Assembly: GCA_032358165.1 (NCBI GenBank)
Contig: JAALGY010000016.1
Location: 496,001-560,000, forward strand
DNA: 64,000 bases
Source of the DNA: Diplosphaera chodatii
Lineage: Eukaryota > Chlorophyta > Trebouxiophyceae > Prasiolales > Stichococcaceae
Reading direction: 5' to 3'
Positions within the stretch are counted from its first letter, which is position 1. Each line of letters begins with the position of its first letter. Below are positions 1-11,500 of the stretch, one piece after another. A program made the position numbers and the translations under genes. Below the pieces are notes generated by a model. The model made no database searches. It was not told the DNA's origin and saw only the letters and a list, made by a program, of their open reading frames with translations.

Positions 1-34
1 GGAGTTACACCAGGCTGCCAACAGACGATCACAG

Positions 35-3000
35 GCGTATGTTCCTTGACGCTGCAACCATGCTACGGGGCCAGCACCAGGAACACCTGCTGGCGACTTG
101 GGCGAGCTTGATGCAGCAGCCACGAAGGCCAGGCCGCAACAGCCCAACTGCCCCAGAGGAGCTGCAGTCCAAAGCCGCCCAAATGCTTGGACTGCTGGAG
201 AGCAGCTCTCTCGTTACCAGCATTGCTGGAATGTGAGCAGTGCGCCACACCTGGCACTGAAGTACATGTTGCTGCTGTCACTGTCCTTGGTCCTTTCCAT
301 TGCCATGGATCTCTCAGCAGCAGAGCCTTGTGCAACAACGTGCGCTGCTCTTCTGCAGCATCCGTGTCCACGACTGCCTGGTGGAAATGGCTTTGGACAC
401 GGTCGCAAACCGTCTGCAGCCGCCAGGCTGGACCCTCGTTGACATAGCCTGTCATGAGGAACTGCCCGAGGTGAATGCTTGCCTTACATCAATGCAGTGG
501 CTGGCATCCGACTCTGTGTGACCACGTATGATTGACTACCGCTGTGCTGCCCACAAACCCCTGCCAGCGCCCTTCTGTTCTGCAAACAGGATGGAAGCCC
601 GGAAGCGCAAGCTACCCGCCTCCGGTGCCCGCCAGCAGCCTGGGACCTCAAGCAAGCCCATACCCTTGGCAAGCTGCTGGGGCGGCACAGCAGCTGCCAG
701 CTGGCAGTTCTTCTGTCACCGACAGCAGAGAGTGTTGCAGCAGCTGACGTCCCGGCGCCAAAGCACCTGCGATACTTGCGTGCGCAGCTGCGCAGTCTGC
801 CCAGCTTTGTGGCTGCATGCGGCAAGCTACGTGTTCTTGATGTCAGCAACTCACAGCTTGCCGAGCTGCCCGCCAGCATCAGCCGCCTTTGCAACCTGAA
901 GATCCTGCTGCTGAGGGAGTGTGCCGCCCTGCAGCACATCCCTGACAGCATTGCAGCCCTCGACACATTGCGAGTGCTTGACCTCACTGGCTGCACATCG
1001 CTTATGGCATTGCCATCGGGGGTGGGCAGCTTAGCCAGCATGACCCAGCTGTTACTTGGCAACTGCCGCAAGATGCAACATCTCCCACCCGTCAGTGGAC
1101 TCAGCAGCCTGCAGCAGCTTGATCTCAGGCACTGCTGCCGACTGCAGCAGCTGCCTGACAGCATTGGCAGCCTCTTGCGCTTGCAGAGGTTGGACATCAG
1201 CGAGTGCACGGCGCTGCAGCAGCTGCCAAACAGCATTGGCAGCCTTCATCGACTGGAGAGGCTGCATGCCCGCGAGTGCACAGCATTGCGGCAGCTGCCC
1301 AGCAGCATCGGATGCCTTGAAATGTTGAGCGAGCTCAGCATCACCGCTTGCAAGACGCTGCAGCACTTGCCAGAGAGCATCGGCAGCTTGCCCAGCTTGT
1401 GCGAGCTTGACGTCAGCAGGTGTGCGGCGCTGCAGCAGCTGCCAAACAGCATTGGCGCCCTGTCCAGGCTGCAGAAGCTGAATGTCAGCGGGTGCACAGC
1501 ACTGCAGCAGCTGCCTCACAGCATTGGCGGCCTGCTCGGGCTAAAGGAGCTGGACATCAGCAGCTGCGCGTCGCTGCAGCACCTGCCAGGCAGCATTGGG
1601 TGTTCAGCTGGGTTGCAGTTGCTGCACGCCAGTAATTGTGCGGAGCTGCAACAGCTGCCTGACAGCATCGGGAGCCTAGCCAGCTTGAAAAGCTTGGACC
1701 GCAGCGGGTGCAAGGCGCTGCGACAGCTGCCAGAAAGCGTTGGCGGCCTTTTCAGCTTGGACATGCTGCGATTGAGTATGTGCTCGGCACTCACGCACCT
1801 GCCAGACAGCATTTGCAGCTTGTGCAACTTGCAGACGCTGGACATTAGCGAGTGTGCAATGCTACGGCAGCTACCAGACGGCATTGGCAGTCTTTCCGGC
1901 CTGGAGGGGCTATACCTCAGCGGGTGTGCAGCATTACTGCAGCTGCCTGACAGCCTTGGTGGCCTTGTCAGATTGGAGAGGTTGAGGATCAGGCGCTGCC
2001 TCGCACTGCAGCAGCTGCCAGACAGCATTGGCAGCCTATCCAGTTTAGCAAAGCTGGACGCCAGCAAATGTGCTATGCTGCAGCACGTGCCAACGAGCAT
2101 CGCCAGCCTTTGCAGCCTGGTGGTGCTGGACCTTGACCGCTGTCCAAGGCTGCAGCAGTTGCCAGACAGCATCAGCGGCCTTTGCAGACTAGAGATCCTG
2201 GATGTCAGCAAGTGCACAGCATTGCAGCACCTGCCCGAGATCGGCAGCCTACACAATTTGGATACACTGGACATAAGTGAGTGTGCGATGCTGCAGCAGC
2301 TGCCAGACAGCACAGGTAGCCTTCACAGCCTAGAAAGGCTGTATGTCAGCGGGTGCGCAGCATTGCAACAGCTTCCGCACAGCATTGGCAGGCTTTCTAA
2401 ACTAGAAACCCTAGACGTCAGCCGTTGCAGCGCACTACGGCAGCTGCCATCCAGCATTGGCAGGCTCTGTACCTTGAAGACGCTGGATGTCAGGCGATGC
2501 ACGGCACTTCAGCAGCTGCCAGACAACATTGGCAGCCTTTGCAGCCTGCAGACGCTGCACCTTACGTACTGCACAGCACTGCGGCAGCTGCCAAGCAGCA
2601 TCGGTAGCCTTTGTAGCTTGGAAAGGCTGTATATCAGTGAGTGTGCAGCACTGCAGCAGCTGCCAGCCAGCATCGGCGGTCTGCACAGATTGGAGGGGCT
2701 GCATATCAGCGGGTGCGCGTCACTTCAGCAGCTGCCAGACACCCTCAGCAGCCTTTCCAGGTTAGAGATATTGGACATCAGGGAATGTGCGGCGTTGCAG
2801 CAGCTGCCGACCAGTGTGGGCCGCCTAACCAAGCTGAGAGCCCTGTACATCAGCAAGTGCGCAAGACTGGAACTGTTGCCAGGCCAACTCTGCAGCCTTG
2901 CAAAACTGAAGGTGTTATACATTAGCGGCTGCGCAAAGCTGCGACGGCTGCCTGACAGCATTGGCAGCCTTTCCAGCTTGGAGGAGCTGGATGTCAGGGG

Positions 3001-3205
3001 CTGTGTGGCGTTGCAGCGGCTGCCAGACAGCATTGGCAGCCTGGCCAGCTTGATGATGCTGGACGTCAGTGAATGCGCGGCCCTGGACCAACTGCCAGTG
3101 GGCATTGGTAGCCTCTCCAGATTGAGGAAGCTGGACATCAGGGGCTGCGTGGCGCTGCAGCATCTACCCGAAAGCGTTCGCAGCCTTCCCAGCTTGCTGC
3201 CATGA
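35..3205 (+). CDS. TNL-1: NB-ARC-LRR receptor, 5' part outside window
   Basis: This is the 3' part of a TIR-NB-ARC-LRR-type receptor; the TIR and P-loop exons would lie left of position 1. Three exons are phase-consistent: 35-232 (end of the NB-ARC winged helix, FLDAA...RGQ, ending at a GTGAGC donor), 359-470 (VHDCLVEMA, equivalent to the plant MHD motif) and 590-3205 (leucine-rich repeats, TGA stop). The middle exon is 112 nt, exactly as in TNL-2 (17157-17268), and the LRR exon starts at the same place relative to the protein. The LRR domain holds about 32 units of 24 residues of the type LPDSIGSLxxLxxLDVSxC, close to plant TNL repeats. In plants such proteins sense pathogens in the cytosol or nucleus; a like role here is inferred. 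About 975 residues are visible with no break. Confidence 0.85.
797..3202 (+). repeat. 72-bp tandem LRR-coding array of TNL-1 (about 32 units)
   Basis: The array is a run of 24-codon units read in one frame, nearly all with a LPxSIGxL core and a conserved Cys in the LxxLDVSxC strand segment. Two units have 23 residues, around 1100 and 2240. DNA identity between units is high, so unequal crossing-over or slippage can change unit number. Confidence 0.9.
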
Positions 3206-6200
3206 GGTTGGTGCTAGCTGCGTGGCAAGGCAACATCTGCTCAACATAGTCAATGGCTTTTCAAGGTTTGTCAGCATCTCGTCTTTCATCTCAGCATTCA
3301 GCTCATGCACTATGCAGCGCCGGCCCAGGTCGTATCTGGCGCCAGAGCCGCGGCACTGACGAGCAGCTGGGGATGCTACGCCAGCTGACACGTAGCAGCT
3401 GCGGCTGCAGCGATCCTGCGGAGGCCATTCGTGCCCGCGGCATGCACAGGTGCATGGCACGTAACCGTGGAGCTAACAACCTTTGCGCTATGTTATATGC
3501 TAGAGCAGTAAAGCACAGCAAGCGCTGCGCGTACATGGCAAACTTGGCGCTATGTTACACCTGACTTGTCTGCTGTACGCCTGCAGCCGCATGGTGTTGA
3601 TCATCTGCTGATCCTTTACGCCGTCCTCTGGCAGTTTGAAACCTTTCTGGCACCTGTGTGGCATATGTGCCAGTGTCATGACCAGGCATGTGAACAACGT
3701 CAGCAGGCTGTGTCGTGTGCTGTGGCGCTGGCGGCAGCACGAGCGGTACACCATCCACCTCTGGCAGCAGAAGCGTGACACCATCTGGGCGGCTGGCCAT
3801 CCATATGGCAGGTGGTGAGAATGCACACTGTCGTGCTGCCCGTCATCCTGCTGCGTGTGCTGAGGCCTGACATGGTACCTGAGTGAGCCTACCTGCTCTG
3901 CGGCAGGGTATGATGTGTGGACATCTCAAAATGCTGACTGCTGGGTTTGGGTCTGGTCTGACGTCACGCTGCCAAGGTCCAGCGTCCTCAGGATCTGATA
4001 ACACCGGCATATTCAAACCTGCTCTCTGCAATGCAGTTGCTGCTGCAGCCGCCCAGCGTTGACGGAGGCAGCTGCGGGTGGCGCCTTTGTTGCAGCCGTG
4101 GGCTGCAAATGTTGCCGAGATCCCGCAGGTGCGAACTTGGGTTCGCCTTGCTGTGCCTACAGGCGTTGATTACTGATCTGTAGCGCCGCAGCAGCGTTCT
4201 CATGTTCTGCTTCTGGCAGAAGCGAGTGTGGCCTGAAGGCATGTGCAGGCTCTGCATTGCTCGGCTGACAGCATACATGATGCGTCCTTTGCAGGCCCTG
4301 ATAGCGCGGCATTACCACAGCTTGGGCAGCTTGGGCGCCGCGCTGCAGAGGCCGCCCGCCGACTCAGCTCGCGCACAGCCCACTATCAGTGTGTCCCCCC
4401 GGCGCTCAAACTCTGGTACAGTGCCTTCAGACGTAGCACAGTATGCCCTCTACAGCGCTGTCGCACTGCTGAAGGCTTTTGGGGGTGGCTTGCGCTTGCT
4501 GATGTCCCAAATGCAGGCAGATACAGTCTACCTCCCTCCCTGCTGATGGACCAACTACTGTGCCACAGAAGCCGGCACAGGCAGGGCTCCTAGCACCAGG
4601 AGCAGCCGTCATGCACGCCAGCTGCTGCAACCAGCGAGGCCAGCGCGGCGCTCAGGTGCACGACACCCAGATGCGGCTGAACGGCTCGCAGGTGCAGCTG
4701 GGTGCAGAGGTGCTCTTCTGTTGTATCTGCGATGACTGCTGCATCTCATGCTACTCTGTATCTCATCTCTGTCGATGTATGATATCACAGCATCCTGCGA
4801 TGATGAGGACACAGCATCGTGTGAGGCTGCAAAGCCTTCGCTAGGATGACCTTTGTCTGTCAGCCACTGACGACATCGTCCGAGTGCTGCAGGGGGCATT
4901 ACTGCAGTAGGGTGACAGCTGTGGCAAAGCAGCTGGCGTGTGACCGCCATGCCCCGCCGCGCCGCCATGCTGCAGGCCGACGCTGTGAGTTGCTGTTGCA
5001 CCAAATCCGGAGTACGCGCGTGGTGGGCGGATGCAATGCCATGTTTCCGTGCTTGGCGCCTCATACTGCGGGCTGCGTCCTGCTGGCAGGCTGCATGAAC
5101 ACCTACCCTCTTGTGCCTGTTTGCAGGGTGCAGAGCGTCGCAAGCCCGCAGCCCCATGACGTGGGCACCTCATCTCGTTACCTCCTCGAGGGGCAAGCCA
5201 GTGCCAGCCGTGCAGGGGTTCAAGCCGGCGAAGGCTGGCAGAGCTCCCAGCGCTCTGCTACGACAGGTCGGTCTGCCAGGTGCCATGCTGTATTGCACCC
5301 CACTCTGGTGGACACCCTGCGAACACGCAGCACGTGTGTGCACACAGTAATCGCGTGTGCAAAGCGCGCAAGTCATTGAGTGCCCACCTGTGTGCGCAGG
5401 GCCCTGGATGCCGATGCTCAGCACCCATCAGCACCTCCTGCCCCTCATGAGTGGACCCTGCAGTAGCAGCAGCAGCAGCAGCGGTGGCCCCCAGAGCAGC
5501 TGCCAGCACTGGCATCATAGGTAGCAGCGGTCGATCGCCGTGCAATTCCAGCAACGAGTACAGTAGTTTGGAAGGTTTTGCCGGAGGCAGCATTGCTTGA
5601 ATACCAGCAGCCACTGCCGGCAGGACTCTTGCAGCACAGTGCTTTGCGCCTGCTGCGGCATCGAGGACATGCCGGGCCAGCAGCACAGGTATCCCAGGGC
5701 AGCCAGCCCCTCAGGACCTGCAGAGCCGCTGCCCGGCAAACTTGCCGCATGTGCGCATATCTGCGTCTACAGCAGCAGCAGCAGCGGCGGCAGCAGCAGG
5801 TGTGTCAGTGATGCCACCTTGCAGTCGGCAGCACTGCAGTGGTCACAGCCTTAGATGCTCATCGCGGTGAACACCAGCGACCAGCTGGCTGGCCCAGCGG
5901 CAGGGTTCCAACCAGCCTGGTGGTAGCACCCATGCCATAGTGCAGGCCTGGTGGGGGCCGGTCTAGATAGAGCTAGCACGTAGATGCATTGGATGAAAGT
6001 CCTGAGTGTGGTAGGTTGATAACCCACACGTGCGGCGGTTGGGTCTGGGGCAGCGAACTCCTGACATGCCATTGCGAGCTGTGTGATGCTTTTCAGATTT
6101 AGAACTGGACAGCATGTGACCATTGACTGCCTGCTCTTGCCGCAGTGGCGCTGATAACCATCTTGATTGTCGCCGTGAGAACTGCACTATCGTCGTGACT

Positions 6201-6665
6201 GAGCGAGGAAAACCGTGTGCTGCAGTAATAGAGCGCTGTCATTTGCTTATTGTGATGCCTTCCGTGACAGTGGATGAACCACAAGCAATCAGCCGCACTG
6301 CGTCAGGTGCCATGGTGGCAAAAGCAAGCTGCTGCACAGCAAGGCTAGAAGTCTTTCATAACTACCAAGTGCATCAGCTGAGGTGTCGTCCACATACTTC
6401 CACCGTTGCCGTCTGAGGCGTTGAGAATGTCAATCACGAGCACCTGACACATGCAATGCTCAGAAACATTTCAGGGACCGGGCGGCAGCGGCCTGCAGCA
6501 GGGCTGGTCCCTGGCTTGTCCCGCTGTGAGCAGGCGATGGCTGCAGTCTACATTGATGCAGGCTCCGCCGCCCCCTGTGGATCTCACGCCAGCGAACATC
6601 CGGCGCCGTGTGCTGGTGGCAGCATGCGCTGCGGCGCGCCACAATGTCAACCGAGCAGCCGAGCC
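3206..6665. other. No confident gene (intergenic, possible minus-strand exons)
   Basis: No conserved domain and no paralog of the neighbouring families was recognised here. One stretch, minus strand about 5690-5290, looks coding: it is Ala/Leu-rich and helical (ARHVLDAAAG, AARVLPAVAAGIQAMLPP). It is preceded by a different open frame (EGLAALGYL) that would join only through an unseen intron or a frameshift. It may be a fragment of a helical-repeat gene. Short CAG/CTG runs occur near 5463-5486 and 5770-5802. Confidence 0.4.
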
Positions 6666-8078
6666 TCATGCTTGTGCTGATAACTCTGAGAACAGGCGGT
6701 CCCAGATCTCCTTCTTCAGGTCTTCCTCCGCCGCCTCCCACGGCCGCGCATTTACCCGGGCGGCGACGGCCTTGTCCTGCTGCTCTGCAGGTGCAGTCGC
6801 ACATGCGGTCAGCATGCATGATACAACATGATGCGCTGTGAGGAGCGCGCCGTACCATGCGGAAGCAAGGCATGCCTGTCCTTGCTCAGACCCTGACCAG
6901 CAAACCCGCTGACCTTCTAGACTGCAGGTGTCGCTCCACTTCTGGCATGCCAGCTCTCGTACATCCGAGAGCCTGTAGCCCCGCCCGCGCGTTCGCAGGC
7001 GCTTCAGCTCCCTCCTCCTCAGGCTGCAGAGACATGACACCACCTGACCCTGCAGTGCCTGGAGCTGCTATGGTGTGCAGGCTGTGGATGTAGCCTGTGG
7101 GTGCCATGGCGTCAGACATGTAGCAGGGATGGCAGCTGTGGATGCAGCCGCGCCTGTACTGGAACATGGCGGCGGCAGGGTCGATGGTGCCATGGCGATC
7201 GGTGAGTGCCTGCAGGGGCAGCAGCGATATGGAGCATCACCGCCAGAGTCAAGGTTATCAGCCCAGCAGCACGCAGCCCAACACCAGACTGAAGATGGCC
7301 GATGTGCGGCGAATCCGTGTCACATAGCAGGCCAATGCCACATGCACACAGTGCATGTTGCACCACAAGAATTGCGTGCTGGGGGCAGCCGCGGCTGCGC
7401 AGCGGCAGCAGCCTTGCCACTTCCCAGTGCAACTCATGATTGGAACGCTCGTGCCACATGCCTATAATTGGTCCTGCAAAGAGACCCGATGTCGAATGAC
7501 CCTGTCTAGGTTGTTTTATTCGCCGTGATGCAGTGCTGGGCTTGTCAGCAATTCACTTTCATATCAGCTGATCACCGTGTTTGCTTTCATCCATTTGCAC
7601 CGGTATGGACCAGCAATGGGTGTACATTTTCCGGCATTTGCTCAACACCTCGTGGAGCTCGGCGACCGCCGTCATCCTGCCCTGCGTGCATGTGGTCCAG
7701 CTCTCAGACCTATAAAGCTGTATGCACACAAAGCCAATCGAGGTTCCTAAGAGGTAGACGCCGCCGTCGCACCTGCTCGAAGCGCTGCGCGTCGTCGTAC
7801 CACTGCTGCTCGCTGATGACATCTGGGCCTCTCTGAGAGGCATCTGATGGCACCCAGCCGACGTGTGCCGACTGCAGCGCCTGCCACCCTGCGCCTGCAG
7901 CCTCGCTGGCGGCGCGGCAGGTGCACGCGGCGGCTGCGACGTCGCGCGCTGCGTCACCCGCTGAATGCCGCAGATCATCGGTCTCCGCCAGGCGCGCCAT
8001 GATGAGCCGCCACACGTCGGTGGGCAGCTCGTGCACTGGCATCGGCACCTCGACGGTACGGTGTGCTGCATCTGGCAT
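6666..8078 (-). CDS. F-box-like protein FBX1
   Basis: This is a probable substrate adaptor of SCF-type ubiquitin ligases. The start ATG is at 8078. Exon 1 (7773-8078, 306 nt, phase 0) encodes an N-terminal F-box-like helix set (LPTDVWRLIMARLAETDDL, then AACTCRAASEAAGAGW). Exon 2 (7576-7681) encodes a helix matching the same exon of FBX3. A further exon near 7460-7330 shares RLLPLRSRGC with FBX3. An exon near 7030-6905 carries RGYRLSDVRELACQKW, also conserved. The last exon is basic/acidic and ends at 6666. Internal exon borders beyond exon 2 are approximate. The gene lies 470 bp downstream of the U-box gene A1 on the same strand. The F-box call rests on pattern; the family consensus is loose. 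Confidence 0.7.
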
Positions 8079-8547
8079 GCGCTGACGCTGCCAGTGTGCA
8101 ACACCTGCAGTAGACAGGGGTTTGCCTCTGACCATCTGCACCTGTTCATGCAAGCGTTTTCAGCGGACGCTGGTTGGAAAGGTTGCATAGGCCTTTGATA
8201 GTGTGCTACTGACCGGGTGCAATTACCTGACATGCTCGGTTGAACGGCGTTGAAACAAGATGAAGTCGATGCCCAAACCCAACACACACAACTCCAGCAA
8301 TCTTTGAGCACCTTAGGCCGTGAGCCCACGTGATATGGAAACAGCACTTGCAAGGTCAAGCGCTGTGCTTGCTGATATGGCTGCGAGTGTTGCATCCAAC
8401 CTGCGATTGTAACATTCTGACAGGTTCATCGTTCAAATGGCACCCGTACACCCGCAATACCCGGCAAATACCGATGCCAGCTGTCATGGCAATTATCATC
8501 ACGCGGAGGCAATGCAACGTATGCAAGTTAAATAGCATCTCCGTGCG

Positions 8548-11500
8548 TCAACACCTTGCCGCAAAGGCTTGCAACAGGTTGCGCAGGGCATGATTGGGCG
8601 TCAGGGTCTCCGTGTCTGCAGGCTGCCCTGTTAGCGGCGATGTGCTATGCTGCTGCAGCCACTCCAAAATCGCTGCGCGCTCGTAGCTGTGCCCGTCCGC
8701 CGGCAGCAGCACCGGGTCCGTCATGACCGCCTGCATGCACCGTGACGCCGCTCTTCTTCGAGTCCGGACGTGTGCATGGCTTCAGCAACCACGCCAACAA
8801 ATGGTTCACATTCCCTGGAAACCATCAGGTCGGACAATGTCGGGAACGATGCTTGATGTACCCCGGGGCTCAATGGTGACGACATGAGCACCTTTGTGAG
8901 TGGGCACAGCCGCCAGGCGTGGGCGTCGGCAGCCGGATCATCTGCTGCTGCAGCTGTGCCCGGTGGCTGCCGTGCAGCATCTTCGGGTTCAGCTGGTGCT
9001 GAGGCTGCAAGCCCGCCCGTACCCTTCAGATGTGGCGCTGCGGAATCGTTTGTGTCTGTTGCTGACCTCGCACAGCTGCCAGCACCATACAGCGCTGTTG
9101 TTGCTAATGCGGCTGCGCCTGCTGATACCGCTAGAGCTGCAGCTGCCGGGGCGGAAGCTCCTGTGGCGCTTGTCTGCTTTCGCTTCTTCCTGCGTGCTGC
9201 CTTGGCGGCCTGCTGCTGCTTCATCGCATCTTCCTCCTGCAGTGCAGGATGGGATGTGTACCGCTATAGTTTGATCGTCATCATGGGGTTGCGATTGGCA
9301 GACGACATTGCGATTGTGAGACCTTGGACAAGCGCCCCGCCATCAGCTCGCCCTCACCTGCAGCAGCAGCTGCGCCATGCGCTCAGCCGCCGCCGCTGCG
9401 GCATCACTGTCACTTGCCGCCTGCTGCTGCTGGGGTTGCTGCTGGGGCGTGCGCGGCGGCTGAGGCGGCTGCGGCTCCGCATGCCGGGGCTCCATCTCCC
9501 CCAGCGCGCGTTGCAGTGCTGCTGACACTTGCGCGATGGACGGCTCAACCTCTGCCAGCAGCTGCCGGTTTGCAGTGGCCCTCACACGACGATCCGTCTG
9601 CACCATCAAGCAAGCTGTGTAAGTCGCCCCACCGGGCACCAAGCGCAGGGTTTGCGGGCAATGCGGATGTCTGCATGATGAACTGCATCGCCTAGAGCGC
9701 CGCCGCCCTCGCCCAGTTGAGCAGCGAGTCGGGTACAGCGGGAATGCTGCCGTCCTCACCTTCCGCCAAGTGGACGGCCAGGACGGCCCGCCGTCGGGAC
9801 TGTGCAGGAGTTCAGCGGCCAGGGGCCTGCGCTGCAGCAGGCGCTCCAGCACTTCGCACAGCCCGATGACGATGTCGCCGCGCCTGGCAGCGGCAGCTTG
9901 CGCCATCATGACCTGTGCAGCCCTGCAGTTTTGCACGGCGGAGTCAACACGACGGGCAATGTGGACCAGCAAGGCCATGCTCATCGGATGCTGACGTGTC
10001 GGGTGCGCCCCTGTCACGCCCGTTGCCCCTTGCAGTAGTGACGGCTCGGAGCAGTGGGCCGGCGCAGGGACTCACATGAACAGGCCGTCAACGACATCCA
10101 GCTCCTGCAGGGGCGTCCCGTGCATGCCATGGCCCCCGGCCAGCGCCAGCAGCAGCGCCAGCAGCCGTGGCCACAGCGCATCCACCGGCGCCGCGTCCCC
10201 CGTGGCATCCAGCTGCTCCAACTCCCGCCCCAGGTGGCGCAGCAGCATCCCGCCCACCTGCGCCATGTTTGGATAAATCGAATCTTAATTTCCAAATTCT
10301 GTGTGGGTGCAATTGAGCATGCAGTGGTCTGACAACATATAGTGCAACGCGCCCACCCGCGCCGCATGCCCCGGCATCTGCTCCACTAGCGTCCTTGCCA
10401 CACGCGCGGCGTCTGCGTGAGCCCGCAGCCGCTGGCGCAGCTGCTGCTGCGAGAGCGCCTGAGCCGCCGCGCAGGCCTCTGCCAGCTGCAGAACCGCCGC
10501 CGCCACAGCGCGCTCAGCGGCCAGTGGGCACCCCGGATAGGGTTCGCCTGGCAGCCTGGGAGCGCAGTGGCGGTGCACATGACACATGGTGCCATGATGC
10601 TACGAGCGTCGCAAGGACGCCCAGCTGAGCTGGAGTATGCTCGGCTTTGGTGATCACAGAGAGCACCTGATGCCCTTGTTGATGTGCACCCTTCGCGGCC
10701 GATGGGGTTTGGTGAGGTCCCCTATCATGTACGCCGCAAATGGCTCGACCACCCTGCAGCAGATGGACAGAAGATGTACAGCACGTGCACCGCCGTGAGG
10801 CTGCTGATGATGTGCGGTGCCTGCCAGAGCAGACTCCGTGAGCTGTCCCTGCCCGCGTGGCCTGAAGCAGCTTTGATAAAACTGGCTGGTAGCGTGTATG
10901 TATACCCCAGGGCCAGCAGCTGCCAAAGAGTGAGGCTCAGTGTCATGGCAGCAGATGGAGGGTCTGCGCACTGGTCCTTCACGCAGGCGATCAGCGCTTC
11001 CAGGCATGCGCCACTTGGAAAGTCTGGTTCGCTGCGCTGCTGCGCTTGGAATGCAGGCAGCACCACGGCGGCCAGGTTGGTGGCCAGCTCATCAGCCAGC
11101 AGGACAGTTACGTCCAGGTCCCTGAGAAACCAACAGCAGTTGCCACTTGTCAGCAGCAGTAAAGTAAAAAAATCAAATTTAAGCCAGCCAGGCGTGGCAG
11201 GGCAAGGCGGTGCATCCAATGCCAGGCCACGAAATTGGTGCTCATGGAAAAACACATGCCCTACTGATCTGCAATCGATTCCTGGGCCGGCCGGCCAGTC
11301 CCTCCACACCAGCAGCGTGCAGGGGGAGCATGTTGCAACCCAGGGGGACCCTCGAGTTCAGGCAGGAGTCCACACCTGACGACGTTGTGCTGGGAGTGGT
11401 GCGGCGGCCATGCTGGCGGCAGAAACACCAGGCCGTTGCGCACTCGCCACGCCGGGTCGGGCGCGTGCAGCTGCGGCAGGACCTTAAAAGTACACGAACT

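Noticed and set aside
484..1236. Long minus-strand ORF opposite the LRR exon (250 codons), and similar ones at 1516-2313 and 17410-18801
   Set aside because: They are antisense shadows of the 72-bp LRR repeats; the + frame gives regular LRRs and correct splice phases.
797..3202. Regular 72-bp periodicity resembling a CRISPR array
   Set aside because: Units are contiguous coding repeats without unique spacers, in an intron-bearing eukaryotic gene.
6451..6831. Plus-strand ORF over the end of FBX1
   Set aside because: The opposite strand carries a segment conserved with FBX3; this frame shows no conservation.
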